Shown here in pieces: positions 25,205 to 34,203 of a stretch of DNA of 64,000 bases. Origin of the DNA: Hyunsoonleella flava (lineage in GTDB: Bacteria; Bacteroidota; Bacteroidia; Flavobacteriales; Flavobacteriaceae); contig NZ_SIRT01000018.1 of NCBI RefSeq assembly GCF_004310325.1, positions 1 through 64,000 on the forward strand. The letters are read 5' to 3'. The notes below the pieces were generated by a model that saw only the letters and a program-made list of their open reading frames with translations, was not told where the DNA came from and ran no database searches. Every line of letters begins with the position of its first letter. Within the stretch, counting starts at the first letter, position 1. The position numbers were made by a program, and so were the translations under genes.

Positions 25205-26798
25205 AGCTGGTTTCATCATCCCATCCAGCTCTAACTTCAATAGATTTTTCAGAATGTTTGGTGATTTCTGGTTGTATTTTTTTTAGGTAGCTCCCTGTGT
25301 CGTAAATCTTATTGCCGTTGGCATCAAAAATTACTTTAATTAAATAATTGCCAGGACTAATGTTTAAAAAGTCAAATATTCTTTGCTCAGTGGCATATTG
25401 TTCATACTTAACATTTTCACTTTTATCTGTAAGTTGAACAATAATTGGGTAAACCGCATTATTAATTCTTAGGCGTAAATTCCCGTAACTGTCTTGTTTT
25501 TTAGTTCTTAAAGAATATTGGAGTGTGTCATTAGTGTTTTCAAAAAAGTCAGTAAAAGCTTCAGGAAAAACAGTCATATTATATTCGCTGTCCTCGGTTT
25601 TTTTAAAATCTAAGGCATAAGTGTTGGATAAAGAGTCGTATGATTTTATAGTAAACTCAACAGGCAATGAATCTTTGTCAATCAACTCAATTTTGGTTTT
25701 ATCAAATTTAGTGAAGGGGATGTTTCCAGAAATCTTGAAGTCTGCATCATAAGCAATAGTGCCGCTTGGTTCAACTTCAAGCATTAAGGAATCACGTTCT
25801 TTATCACGTATTCTTACGGTGTATTCCTTAGTTATTTGCGGGTGTTCAATATGCAAAATTAACGAGTCAACTTCTAGTTTAGGTTTGTACCAATAATATA
25901 GTGTGTCAGTTTCTTTGTTTTTAGAAATGCGATATTCAAAGTCCTCTGGGACTTCAGAAATCATCGAAAATCTTACACCTTCTGGATCTCCTTCATACCC
26001 AATCATAATTTTTTCACCATTTACAATTTGAGGTCTTGAAGGATTAAAATCTACCACTTCATTAAACAACCTTAGGCTATAGGTACTATCAGTTGGGAGC
26101 GTAATAAATTCCTTTTTAAAGGCAATTTGATCTGACTTTTGCTGATAAATATTATCGCCGTTTTTATCCTTTAATGCAACCAATAAATACTTGCCTGCCT
26201 TTGCATTTTCTATAGTATACGTAGTAAGACTATCGAGTGTGTTGGTAATGTATTTTGGAGTTTCTTTATAAATAATAGAGTCTGTAAAAGTAGAATCCAC
26301 TTCGTAAAGCATTACCGAAACAAAGGTTTCGGGTTCACGTTTAAATGCATCCGTAATATTTCCTGAAACCGTTAAAGAGTCAATAAAATCTCCAGTAGAA
26401 AACACGTAACGATAATAAGTGTAGGGATTGCCTTCGTTATTGTCCTCAATACTATTCCCAAAGTTAAAGGCATACGTAGTATTAGGAGGCAGTGTGTCAA
26501 AAATCTTTATTTTAATAGTTTTACTTGCGGCTCCCAAAGGCGTAATTTCAGGTTGGGTTTTCATGGGAGGCGAAATAATTAATTGCTTTTGTAGGTTTTT
26601 AATTTTAATATATTCATCAAACTCAATTCTTATTTCCTTCGCATTAAAATTGGTGGAGTAGTTTTCTGGAGAAGTGCTAACAATTACTGGAGGTGTCACA
26701 TCCTCTTCGCCACCTTCAGGTGTGCCTCTGTTGGCACAATTGATAAAAATACAGCCAACGGTTAGTGCCAAAAGAAAATTTAAAAACGTATTGCGCAT
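25188..26798 (-). CDS. Ig-like-domain lipoprotein
   Basis: The 536-residue protein has a signal peptide ending in a lipobox Cys (IFINC, residue 21), then a short GTPEGGEEDVTPP linker typical of surface-exposed Bacteroidota lipoproteins. A bacterial Ig-like domain (PPVIVSTSPENYSTNFN...) starts near 37, and several further beta-rich segments run to the end, including a DANGNKIYDTG calcium-loop-like motif near 490. This is a conserved flavobacterial gene of unknown function, probably at the outer-membrane surface. It lies 63 bp downstream of comF on the same strand, and its end overlaps the omega-amidase gene. Confidence 0.82.
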   Translation of the reverse strand: MRNTFLNFLLALTVGCIFINCANRGTPEGGEEDVTPPVIVSTSPENYSTNFNAKEIRIEFDEYIKIKNLQKQLIISPPMKTQPEITPLGAASKTIKIKIFDTLPPNTTYAFNFGNSIEDNNEGNPYTYYRYVFSTGDFIDSLTVSGNITDAFKREPETFVSVMLYEVDSTFTDSIIYKETPKYITNTLDSLTTYTIENAKAGKYLLVALKDKNGDNIYQQKSDQIAFKKEFITLPTDSTYSLRLFNEVVDFNPSRPQIVNGEKIMIGYEGDPEGVRFSMISEVPEDFEYRISKNKETDTLYYWYKPKLEVDSLILHIEHPQITKEYTVRIRDKERDSLMLEVEPSGTIAYDADFKISGNIPFTKFDKTKIELIDKDSLPVEFTIKSYDSLSNTYALDFKKTEDSEYNMTVFPEAFTDFFENTNDTLQYSLRTKKQDSYGNLRLRINNAVYPIIVQLTDKSENVKYEQYATEQRIFDFLNISPGNYLIKVIFDANGNKIYDTGSYLKKIQPEITKHSEKSIEVRAGWDDETSFTLKD

Positions 26799-26861
26799 TG
26801 CCTTAATTAAATTTTAAGCAAACCTACATAAAATTTGCCTTAAAAATAAACGATAAAACTT

Positions 26862-27536
26862 TTAGGCTATTGCCATAGTAGCAATACTTATTTTTATAAC
26901 TTTTGCCTGACTTAATGCTGAGGAACATGCCTCTAAAGTAGCGCCAGTTGTAATAATATCATCTACTAAAAGTACATGCTTGTTTTCAATTTTTATGATG
27001 TTTTTTACAGCGAAAATTTCATTGCTGTTATTCCACCGTGCTAAGCGCCCTTTTGTGGTTTGAGATTTTGTGTTTGAGATTTTTACTAAAACGTCGTCCA
27101 CGTATTCTGCATGTAATGCCTTAGCTATCTGTTGTCCAAATTTTGCTACCTGATTATAACCTCTTTTCTTTAGTTTCTTTGGATGCATTGGTACCGGAAT
27201 TACCATGTCTATGGTTTGGTAAGCTTCAACTTCACTGAGTTCACCACCCAACCAATCTCCCAAAAGTTCTCCAATAGGTTCGTAACCTCTGTATTTCAGT
27301 CCGTGGATGAGTTGTTGCACAGGCCCTTTTTTTTCAAAACGAAATAATGCCGTGGCGTGTTCAATTTTTGCTCTACCTCTTAGTACTTTTTTTACGGTGT
27401 CGTCATCGTTAAAGTGAAATTCGGTAACGGGTAAATCATGTCTGCAATTGATGCAAATTGTGGCTTCGTTATCCGATAGGTAATTGGAGCATGCATAGCA
27501 AACTTTCGGGAATAATAAGTTGATGACTGATTTCAA
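26862..27536 (-). CDS. comF: ComF-family phosphoribosyltransferase-like protein
   Basis: The 224-residue protein has an N-terminal zinc ribbon (Cys13, Cys16, Cys28, Cys31) and a C-terminal type I phosphoribosyltransferase fold with the PRPP loop VLLVDDIITTGAT at 188-200. The segment GLKYRGYEPIGELLG and the IPVPMHPKKLKKRGYNQ block are family hallmarks. ComF proteins are linked to DNA uptake; in Bacteroidota the exact role is not established. It is divergent from glyS across 112 bp and upstream of the Ig-like lipoprotein. Confidence 0.92.
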   Translation of the reverse strand: MKSVINLLFPKVCYACSNYLSDNEATICINCRHDLPVTEFHFNDDDTVKKVLRGRAKIEHATALFRFEKKGPVQQLIHGLKYRGYEPIGELLGDWLGGELSEVEAYQTIDMVIPVPMHPKKLKKRGYNQVAKFGQQIAKALHAEYVDDVLVKISNTKSQTTKGRLARWNNSNEIFAVKNIIKIENKHVLLVDDIITTGATLEACSSALSQAKVIKISIATMAIA

Positions 27537-27635
27537 AAGAGATTTTATTATAGCTGCTTTGTAAACTTAAGTAAAAAAATAACGCTAATGAGCTTAATTT
27601 TTTTCAAACTAGCTATACAGTTTACTACGGTTTTA

Positions 27636-27643
27636 TATTTTTG
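27636..27643 (+). promoter_or_regulatory. Putative -7 box for glyS
   Basis: TATTTTTG matches TAnnTTTG and ends only 5 bp before the glyS ATG. If used, transcription would start at or next to the initiation codon, giving an almost leaderless mRNA. No TTG -33 box is seen. Confidence 0.45.
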
Positions 27644-27648
27644 CACCT

Positions 27649-29193
27649 ATGGCAAATCAAGACGATACATTTAAGAAGGTGATTTCGCATGCTAAGGAAT
27701 ACGGATATGTGTTCCAGAGCAGTGAAATTTATGATGGTTTAAGCGCGGTTTATGACTACGCCCAAAACGGAGCAGAGTTAAAAAAGAACATTCGTGACTA
27801 CTGGTGGCGTGCCATGGTACAGATGAATGAAAATATTGTAGGTATTGATGCGGCAATCTTTATGCATCCAACAACTTGGAAAGCATCAGGACACGTCGAT
27901 GCCTTTAACGACCCGCTAATTGATAATAAGGATTCTAAAAAGCGTTATCGTGCCGATGTTTTGATTGAAGATTACTGCGCCAAGATTGAAACCAAAATTG
28001 AAAAAGAGGTAAAGAAAGCTGCAAAGCGTTTTGGGGAAGCCTTTAATAAGGAAGAATTCATCACAACCAATAGGCGTGTTTTAGGATATCAAAAAAAGAT
28101 TAATGAGACGTTGTCCCGTATGGCAAAATCTTTAGAAAATGAAGATTTGGCTGATGTTAAGGCTTTAATAGAAGAGTTGGAAATTGCAGACCCAATGACA
28201 GGAAGCAAAAATTGGACAGATGTAAAACAGTTCAATTTAATGTTTGGGACAAAGCTTGGTGCTTCTGCGGATAATGCGATGGATTTGTACTTACGACCCG
28301 AAACAGCACAAGGTATTTTTGTGAATTTTTTAAATGTGCAGAAAACAAGTCGTTTAAAAATCCCATTTGGTATTGCGCAAACAGGTAAAGCCTTCAGAAA
28401 TGAGATTGTTGCGAGACAATTTATCTTTAGAATGCGTGAGTTTGAACAAATGGAAATGCAGTTTTTTATAAAACCAGGAACACAGGCGGAATGGTATGAG
28501 CATTGGAAAGAAACCCGATTGAAATGGCATTTGTCTTTAGGACTGGGAGAAGATAACTATCGTTTTCATGACCATGAAAAATTAGCGCATTACGCAGATG
28601 CCGCGGCTGATATTGAATTTAAATTCCCATTTGGATTTAAAGAATTAGAGGGTATCCATTCTAGAACAGATTTTGATTTGAGTCAGCATGAAAAATTCTC
28701 GGGTAAAAAATTACAATATTTTGATCCTGAAGAAAATAAAAGCTACGTACCGTATGTTTTAGAAACCTCTATTGGTTTAGATAGAATGTTTTTGGCTGTT
28801 TTTTCAAACTCACTTCAAGAGGAAGCATTGGATAACGGTACTACTAGAACAGTTTTAAAGTTACCAAGTGTATTGGCCCCAGTAAAGGCTGCCGTTTTAC
28901 CATTAGTTAAAAAAGATGGTTTGCCAGAAATAGCTAGAAAAATTGTTGAAGACCTAAAATGGGATTTTAATATTATTTATGATGAAAAAGATGCGGTTGG
29001 TAGACGTTATAGACGACAAGATGCCAACGGAACACCATTTTGTATCACTGTAGATCATGATACTTTAGAGGATAACACTGTTACTATTCGTCATAGAGAT
29101 ACTATGGAACAAGAGCGCGTAAAGATCGAGGATTTAAGGGATATTATTAAGAAAGAGGTTGATGTACGCCATTGGCTAATGAAGATGAAATAG
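27649..29193 (+). CDS. glyS: Glycyl-tRNA synthetase (homodimeric type)
   Basis: Single-chain class II glycyl-tRNA synthetase of 514 residues (eukaryote/archaeal-like alpha2 type, sometimes named glyQS), not the split glyQ/glyS form. Visible blocks are YGYVFQSSEIYDGL (18-31), LRPETAQGIF (215-224), motif 2 FRNEIVARQFIFRMREFEQME (from 249), the GLDRMFLAV segment of motif 3, and a C-terminal anticodon-binding domain (LPLVKKDG...). The -7 box sits unusually close to the start. A bidirectional terminator follows. Confidence 0.97.
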   Translation: MANQDDTFKKVISHAKEYGYVFQSSEIYDGLSAVYDYAQNGAELKKNIRDYWWRAMVQMNENIVGIDAAIFMHPTTWKASGHVDAFNDPLIDNKDSKKRYRADVLIEDYCAKIETKIEKEVKKAAKRFGEAFNKEEFITTNRRVLGYQKKINETLSRMAKSLENEDLADVKALIEELEIADPMTGSKNWTDVKQFNLMFGTKLGASADNAMDLYLRPETAQGIFVNFLNVQKTSRLKIPFGIAQTGKAFRNEIVARQFIFRMREFEQMEMQFFIKPGTQAEWYEHWKETRLKWHLSLGLGEDNYRFHDHEKLAHYADAAADIEFKFPFGFKELEGIHSRTDFDLSQHEKFSGKKLQYFDPEENKSYVPYVLETSIGLDRMFLAVFSNSLQEEALDNGTTRTVLKLPSVLAPVKAAVLPLVKKDGLPEIARKIVEDLKWDFNIIYDEKDAVGRRYRRQDANGTPFCITVDHDTLEDNTVTIRHRDTMEQERVKIEDLRDIIKKEVDVRHWLMKMK

Positions 29194-29203
29194 AGCATGT
29201 ATT

Positions 29204-29230
29204 GACATGCTGAATTCATTTCGTCATCTC
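29204..29230. repeat. Solo copy of a dispersed 27-bp repeat arm
   Basis: GACATGCTGAATTCATTTC followed by GTCATCTC matches the right arm of the inverted repeat at 60915-60987 (read in reverse complement) at 24 of 27 positions. It lies just after the glyS stop and before the bidirectional terminator. Confidence 0.6.
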
Positions 29231-29241
29231 ATTAAATATAT

Positions 29242-29268
29242 AACCCTAACTTTTTAGTTAGGGTTTGT
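29242..29268. terminator. Bidirectional terminator between glyS and the OM barrel gene
   Basis: AACCCTAACT (29242-29251) and AGTTAGGGTT (29256-29265) form a perfect 10-bp stem with a TTTT loop. It separates two convergent genes and can serve both. Confidence 0.75.
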
Positions 29269-29289
29269 TTTGTAGATATATAAGTTGAT

Positions 29290-29844
29290 TTAGAATCTAT
29301 AACCTAAAGTAATACCGCCTTTACCAATAATTTCGTAATCAAGATCATTATTGTTAAAAAAGTTTCTACCAACACCAAAACCTAATTCACCAACAAAACC
29401 GCTTTTTGTTACCCATTTACCACCAATGCCTATACCAAGGGCAAAATCAGTTTTGGCTTCGTTCTTTTCTATAAAACTATCAGAAGTAAATTCTATATCA
29501 TAGCTTACGGTAGAGTTAAGCATTCCAAAACCTTCAACATAAAAACCTGCAGCATACTTTTTTCCAAAATAAAATCTATAATAAGGAGATACGTAATATT
29601 TTATTTCATCGCTTACATCGTCATCAATAGGCAAAAACAATGAAACTCCTGCTCCGGATTCCTCATTAAGCGTTCGTTCATAAGTAACTTCGAATGCCCC
29701 TAAAACTAAAAAAAGACCGTTAAGCTTGATTTCATTGAAGTTGGTTGAAGTGTCGTTTAAATCAATGCTGTTATTGTCTTCTTGTGCAAATGAAATATTA
29801 GAGATTAATAATGCCAAAATTGTAACAACGAATAGTTTTTTCAT
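29290..29844 (-). CDS. Small outer-membrane beta-barrel protein
   Basis: The 184-residue protein has a signal peptide (MKKLFVVTILALLISNISFAQ). Alternating amphipathic strands follow (GLFLVLGAFEVTYERTL, KYYVSPYYRFYFG, GIGIGGKWVTKSGFVGELGFGVG), and the C-terminal residue is Phe (LGYRF), the usual outer-membrane insertion signal. Size and pattern suggest an 8-stranded barrel of the DUF3575-like group. Its upstream region has repeated TGTAAT / ATTACA elements (about 29860-29893) that could bind a regulator. It lies downstream of the lrp gene on the same strand. Confidence 0.78.
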   Translation of the reverse strand: MKKLFVVTILALLISNISFAQEDNNSIDLNDTSTNFNEIKLNGLFLVLGAFEVTYERTLNEESGAGVSLFLPIDDDVSDEIKYYVSPYYRFYFGKKYAAGFYVEGFGMLNSTVSYDIEFTSDSFIEKNEAKTDFALGIGIGGKWVTKSGFVGELGFGVGRNFFNNNDLDYEIIGKGGITLGYRF

Positions 29845-29940
29845 AAAAGTCTAGTTTAAAGTGTAATGTAAACAATTACATGCTAGATGTAATTCTATTG
29901 CAAAGGTTGCGCAATTATTGTGCCTATTTTATGATTTTTG

Positions 29941-30405
29941 TTAGATTTTAACTTGGCGCTGTATTAATTGGGATAAAGAAATAAAAGTCTCTGTTCGAGA
30001 TACACCGTTTATTTCTTGAATGGTGTTCAACACTTCCATTAAGTGGTCATTGCTTTTACAGATAACCTTAAGGAAAACATTCCAGTTTCCCGTAGTATAG
30101 TGGCATTCCAATACTTCTGGCACTCGTTTTAGGAGTTTTATAATTAGTGGCGCATCCGCAGCTTTATCAAAATATACACCTACAAATGCCATGGTATCAA
30201 AACCTAAAACTTCAGGATTTACCACAAATTTTGATCCAGCCAGAAGTCCAGATTTTTCTAGTTTACGAAGACGTTGATGAATAGCAGCTCCAGAAATACC
30301 AACATTTCTTGCGATTTCAAGGATTGGTGTTCGGGCATCTTCCATTAAGGTGCGCAGTATTTTTTTGTCGATGCCATCAATCTCAGTTTGTTTCTTTTTT
30401 GCCAT
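29941..30405 (-). CDS. Lrp/AsnC-family transcriptional regulator
   Basis: The 154-residue protein has an N-terminal helix-turn-helix (about 24-56, DARTPILEIARNVGISGAAIHQRLRKLE) and a C-terminal RAM/ligand-binding domain (about 70-145, ending in SLSQLIQRQVKI). It is of the ordinary feast/famine type and should sense an amino acid. It sits between a saccharopine-dehydrogenase-family gene upstream and an outer-membrane protein gene downstream on the same strand; either could be a target. A TACTTTTA sequence upstream is a weak -7 candidate. Confidence 0.93.
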   Translation of the reverse strand: MAKKKQTEIDGIDKKILRTLMEDARTPILEIARNVGISGAAIHQRLRKLEKSGLLAGSKFVVNPEVLGFDTMAFVGVYFDKAADAPLIIKLLKRVPEVLECHYTTGNWNVFLKVICKSNDHLMEVLNTIQEINGVSRTETFISLSQLIQRQVKI

Positions 30406-30550
30406 TGGTATTATAGTTTAGAAGGTAAAAGTAATAATTTGATTGCAATTAGGAACATTTTTTTGATATGTGTGCTATTTAAAATTTAACAAACATAGAA
30501 GTGTATATTAACTAGGGCTGGTAGCTGTTTTAGGCAGATGAGTGCGTTAA

Positions 30551-30630
30551 GGACTGAACACTTCGACTGTGCTCAGTGCAGGCTAAATATTGGAGCTCCT
30601 GACGTAGGAGGAGCTAATAGTAAAAGCCTG
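30551..30630. repeat. Structured intergenic repeat (CACTTCGACT...CTCAGTG type)
   Basis: The gap between the saccharopine-type gene and lrp contains CACTTCGACTGTGCTCAGTG (about 30559-30578). This is a REP-like motif I remember as scattered through Bacteroidota genomes. Next to it is a nested hairpin: outer arms CAGGCT (30579-30584) and AGCCTG (30625-30630), inner arms AGCTCCT (30594-30600) and AGGAGGAGCT (30606-30615). It is noncoding. Confidence 0.5.
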
Positions 30631-30656
30631 ACCCCTCGCAGGTAACACCCATTATC

Positions 30657-32021
30657 CTAATTGTTTAACGGGTTATACCCCAAATACGGTACTTCTTTTT
30701 CCTTAAACAAAATCCCAAACTGCTGCAATTCCTGGAGAATAGGTTCATAAATTTCTTTTGTAATAGGGATTTGAACCCCAGCACTAGTGATTTTGCCATT
30801 GAGAATAGCTAGGGTAGCTATAGCAACTGGTAGCCCGACAGTTTTTGCCATTGCAGTGTACCGTTGATCTTCGCCAATAACCACCATATTTGCGTCTAGT
30901 TGATATTTTTTTCCATTCAGTTCGTAGCCAAATTTATGGTACATCACAATCATGTCCTTGTCGTCTTTACTCAAAGTCCAACTGTCCATAAGTATTTTTT
31001 GTAGTATTTGAGCTGGTGTGGCATTTTTAAGTACCACCTTTTTATCCGGATTGAAAATATCTAGTTCTACAAGTTTATCCCAAACAACATCATCCTGATC
31101 TATTTTTAATTCATGCCTTAGTTTTAACTCAACCGAATCTTTATGGCTGTATGGTAGAAAGGCGTTTGTAAAATCACGATAGCTCATGTTTTCGCTGTCC
31201 TCTATCGTGAAACTATCATCCGTCATTCCTAAAGTGACAAAAATATTCCAAGCACGACTGAAACCCACGCGACGCATTGTACCTCGATACAAAGTTCTAA
31301 CATTGCTTAACCCATATGCATTTTGATATTTTAACGAATCACGATTTGCATATGCCTCAAACCTGCCAAAACCCTCAATATCTAAAAATTCGGTGCGCCT
31401 AAACAAACGGTGATAAGGGATGTATTTATAGCTGTTTTCTTGTATGAACTTTGCGGTACCTCCTTGTCCTGCGGTAACCACATTTCTCGGGTTCCATGTA
31501 AATTTGTAGTTCCATAGGTTGTTGTCACTTTCAGGAGCAACCAATCCGCCAGTAAAAGACTCAAACAAAATAATGTTGCCACCTTTATCCCTAATCTTAT
31601 CTAAAACCTGCATGGCGCTCATATGGTCAATGCCAGGATCTACACCAATCTCGTTCATGAGAATGATGCCTTTGGATTTAGCTTTGCCTTCTAGAGCTTT
31701 CATTTCTGGACTAACGTACGATGCCGTAACCATATGTTTATTGTGGAGAATGCAATCTTTTGCTACCGTACCATGAAAACGGGCTGGCAGCATTGAAATA
31801 ACAATATCGGCATTCTTGATGGCGTTTGAGCGTTCTTTATCATTGAAAACATCGAGTTGTATAACATTTGAATTAGTATGATTTTTAAGAATACTTTGTG
31901 CGCTGCTTATATTGATATCTCCAACTGTTATAAATAGATTTTCTGAAGTAGATTTATCTAGTAAATATTTTAATAGATAAGATGTGGATTTACCGGAACC
32001 GATAACTAAAATCTTTCGCAT
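30657..32021 (-). CDS. Saccharopine-dehydrogenase-family oxidoreductase
   Basis: I start at the ATG at 32021 (454 residues) because the Rossmann motif KILVIGSGKSTSYLL begins there. The N-terminal half is the NAD(P)-binding domain (VISMLPARFHG, MNEIGVDPGIDHMSAM). The rest is the C-terminal catalytic domain of the saccharopine dehydrogenase/reductase family (GGLVAPESDNNLWNYKFTWNPRNV). It probably interconverts saccharopine with glutamate and aminoadipate semialdehyde in lysine catabolism. The direction and even the substrate are inferred. Glutaryl-CoA dehydrogenase and L-2-hydroxyglutarate oxidase elsewhere in the window fit that pathway. Confidence 0.85.
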   Translation of the reverse strand: MRKILVIGSGKSTSYLLKYLLDKSTSENLFITVGDINISSAQSILKNHTNSNVIQLDVFNDKERSNAIKNADIVISMLPARFHGTVAKDCILHNKHMVTASYVSPEMKALEGKAKSKGIILMNEIGVDPGIDHMSAMQVLDKIRDKGGNIILFESFTGGLVAPESDNNLWNYKFTWNPRNVVTAGQGGTAKFIQENSYKYIPYHRLFRRTEFLDIEGFGRFEAYANRDSLKYQNAYGLSNVRTLYRGTMRRVGFSRAWNIFVTLGMTDDSFTIEDSENMSYRDFTNAFLPYSHKDSVELKLRHELKIDQDDVVWDKLVELDIFNPDKKVVLKNATPAQILQKILMDSWTLSKDDKDMIVMYHKFGYELNGKKYQLDANMVVIGEDQRYTAMAKTVGLPVAIATLAILNGKITSAGVQIPITKEIYEPILQELQQFGILFKEKEVPYLGYNPLNN

Positions 32022-32038
32022 ATTTGTGATTTGTTGCC

Positions 32039-32046
32039 TAAATTTG
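32039..32046 (+). promoter_or_regulatory. Putative -7 box for the DUF423 gene
   Basis: TAAATTTG matches TAnnTTTG, 22 bp before the ATG, in the 47-bp divergent gap. Confidence 0.4.
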
Positions 32047-32068
32047 TTGAACAATTAAATTGTAAAAG

Positions 32069-32455
32069 ATGCATAAAATTATTTTGATTACTGGAGCTAT
32101 ATTAGGTGTTTTGGCTATTGTACTAGGTGCTTTTGGCGCACATGGTTTAAAAGCCCATTTATCTCCAGAACAGTTACAAACTTTTGAGACGGGTGTACGT
32201 TATCAAATGTATCATGCACTTTTTTTATTATTTATAGGAAGTACTACTGTGGTGACTTCTGGATATAAAACTGTCATATTTTACTCAGTTCTTATTGGTG
32301 TTGTTTTGTTTTCTGGTTCTATTTATGGCTTAGCAACAAATACCTTAACAAACTTCAATTTTAAATCTATTGGTTTTGTCACTCCCATTGGCGGATTGTT
32401 TTTAATTGCGTCTTGGGTGGTTTTAATTATTAATTTCGTAAAATTAAAGTATTAA
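32069..32455 (+). CDS. DUF423 (YgdD-like) membrane protein
   Basis: The 128-residue protein has four transmembrane helices (about 5-24, 43-63, 70-88, 103-124) and the family signature GAFGAHGLKAHLSPEQLQTF followed by GVRYQMYHALFLL. DUF423 proteins are small inner-membrane proteins found in most phyla; no function is established. It is divergent from the saccharopine-type gene and 73 bp ahead of pckA. Confidence 0.9.
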   Translation: MHKIILITGAILGVLAIVLGAFGAHGLKAHLSPEQLQTFETGVRYQMYHALFLLFIGSTTVVTSGYKTVIFYSVLIGVVLFSGSIYGLATNTLTNFNFKSIGFVTPIGGLFLIASWVVLIINFVKLKY

Positions 32456-32493
32456 AAATACGAATTTTATATTTTTAGTTAAAAATAATATCA

Positions 32494-32501
32494 TAGTTTT
32501 G
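32494..32501 (+). promoter_or_regulatory. Putative -7 box for pckA
   Basis: TAGTTTTG matches TAnnTTTG, 27 bp before the pckA ATG. The -33 region is AT-rich without a clear TTG. Confidence 0.4.
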
Positions 32502-32528
32502 CATAATAATTATTTTATCAGATAAAAA

Positions 32529-34145
32529 ATGATGAACCATAATTCGTCCACACAGCAGATTTCATTAGAAGATTACGGTATTAAAAATGCGAAAATGCAT
32601 TACCAACTATCCCCTGAAGATTTACATCGCATAACTATTGAGAAAGGGCAAGGTGTTGAGACGTTCTCTGGGGCTTTAGCAGTAAATACTGGAGAATTTA
32701 CTGGCCGCTCTCCAAAAGATAGATTCATTGTAAAAGATACTATTACTGAGGACAAAATTTGGTGGGGTGACATAAATATACCTTTTGCACCTGAAGATTT
32801 TGATAAACTTTATGACAAAGTAGTGGCATACTTATCTGAAAAAGAAGTTTTTGTTAGGGATTGTTATGCCTGTGCCGATAAAAACTACAAAACAAATATT
32901 CGTGTAATTAACGAGTATCCTTGGAGTAATATGTTTGCTTACAACATGTTTTTAAGACCAACATTGGAGGAACTGGAAGGCTTTGAAGCAGAATGGACTG
33001 TTATAAACGCCCCTGGGTTTATGGCGAATCCTAAAGTTGACAAAACAAGACAACACAATTTTGCAATTTTAAATTTTACAAAAAAAATAGCTCTAGTCGG
33101 TGGTACTGGGTATACTGGTGAAATTAAAAAAGGTATTTTTTCTGCCTTGAATTTTATATTACCCGTTGAAAAAAACACTTTGCCTATGCATTGCAGTGCC
33201 AATGTAGGGAAAGAAGGTGATACTGCAATTTTCTTCGGGTTATCAGGTACTGGTAAAACAACACTTTCTACAGACCCTAATAGAAGTTTGATTGGTGATG
33301 ATGAACACGGATGGACAAACGAGAATTCTGTTTTTAATTTTGAAGGTGGTTGTTATGCAAAAGTGATAAGCCTATCCAAAGAGAAAGAGCAAGAAATTTA
33401 TGATGCTATAAAAAAAGGGGCTATTCTTGAAAATGTAATTTTGGATGATAACGGTGTTGTAGATTTTGATGATACTACAATAACACAAAACACTAGGGTA
33501 AGTTACCCAATTCATCATATTGAAAATATTATGGTGCCATCGGTAGGTGAGAATCCAAAAAACATATTCTTTTTAACGGCCGATGCTTTTGGGGTTATTC
33601 CACCAATTTCTAAATTAACACCAAGTCAGGCTGCATATCATTTTATATCGGGTTACACTGCAAAAGTAGCTGGTACCGAGGCTGGTGTTAAAGAGCCACA
33701 GCCCTCGTTTTCTGCATGTTTTGGTGCCCCGTTTATGCCACTGCATCCCGCGAAATACGCTGAAATGTTAAGCAAAAAAATGATTGAAGCTGGGGTAAAT
33801 GTTTGGTTGATAAACACTGGTTGGACTGGAGGTCCTTACGGTGTTGGTAAACGTATGGAATTAAAATACACGCGCGCTATGATTAATGCAGTGTTAAATG
33901 GAGATTTAGGCTTATATAACTACGATGATTATCACATTCACTCAGTATTTGGTGTGGCGCAACCAAGAACTTGTCCAGGTGTGCCAACAAGTGTATTAAG
34001 TCCTCGACAAACATGGAATGATGATAAAGCCTATTATACAATGGCATTTAAGTTAACTAATGCATTTAGAGAGAACTTTAAAAAGTTTGAGGCCCACTGT
34101 ACTGAAGAAATAAGACGTGGCGGCCCACAACGGTACGCCTTTTAA
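32529..34145 (+). CDS. pckA: Phosphoenolpyruvate carboxykinase (ATP)
   Basis: Converts oxaloacetate plus ATP to PEP plus CO2, the entry step of gluconeogenesis. The 538 residues match the ATP-type family. Diagnostic are TGRSPKDRF (58-66, oxaloacetate site), the PEPCK-specific HCSANVG (221-227), kinase-1a loop GLSGTGKT (237-244) and kinase-2 LIGDDEHGW. It is followed by a strong terminator. A second, unrelated-looking putative PEPCK of PPi type is encoded at 53840-57298. Confidence 0.98.
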   Translation: MMNHNSSTQQISLEDYGIKNAKMHYQLSPEDLHRITIEKGQGVETFSGALAVNTGEFTGRSPKDRFIVKDTITEDKIWWGDINIPFAPEDFDKLYDKVVAYLSEKEVFVRDCYACADKNYKTNIRVINEYPWSNMFAYNMFLRPTLEELEGFEAEWTVINAPGFMANPKVDKTRQHNFAILNFTKKIALVGGTGYTGEIKKGIFSALNFILPVEKNTLPMHCSANVGKEGDTAIFFGLSGTGKTTLSTDPNRSLIGDDEHGWTNENSVFNFEGGCYAKVISLSKEKEQEIYDAIKKGAILENVILDDNGVVDFDDTTITQNTRVSYPIHHIENIMVPSVGENPKNIFFLTADAFGVIPPISKLTPSQAAYHFISGYTAKVAGTEAGVKEPQPSFSACFGAPFMPLHPAKYAEMLSKKMIEAGVNVWLINTGWTGGPYGVGKRMELKYTRAMINAVLNGDLGLYNYDDYHIHSVFGVAQPRTCPGVPTSVLSPRQTWNDDKAYYTMAFKLTNAFRENFKKFEAHCTEEIRRGGPQRYAF

Positions 34146-34150
34146 AAACA

Positions 34151-34187
34151 AAAAAGCGTTTTCAATTTTTTGAAAACGCTTTTTTTA
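34151..34187. terminator. Strong bidirectional terminator between pckA and hemD
   Basis: AAAAAGCGTTTTCAA (34151-34165) and TTGAAAACGCTTTTT (34170-34184) form a 15-bp perfect stem with a TTTT loop and a T-run on one side, A-run on the other. It serves both convergent genes. Confidence 0.88.
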
Positions 34188-34203
34188 TGATTTACTATAA
34201 GTA

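Noticed and set aside
30768-30785. GGGGTTCAAATCCCT on the minus strand, resembling a tRNA T-arm
   Set aside because: It lies inside the saccharopine-dehydrogenase-family gene in frame (GVQIPI), with no acceptor, D or anticodon arms around it.
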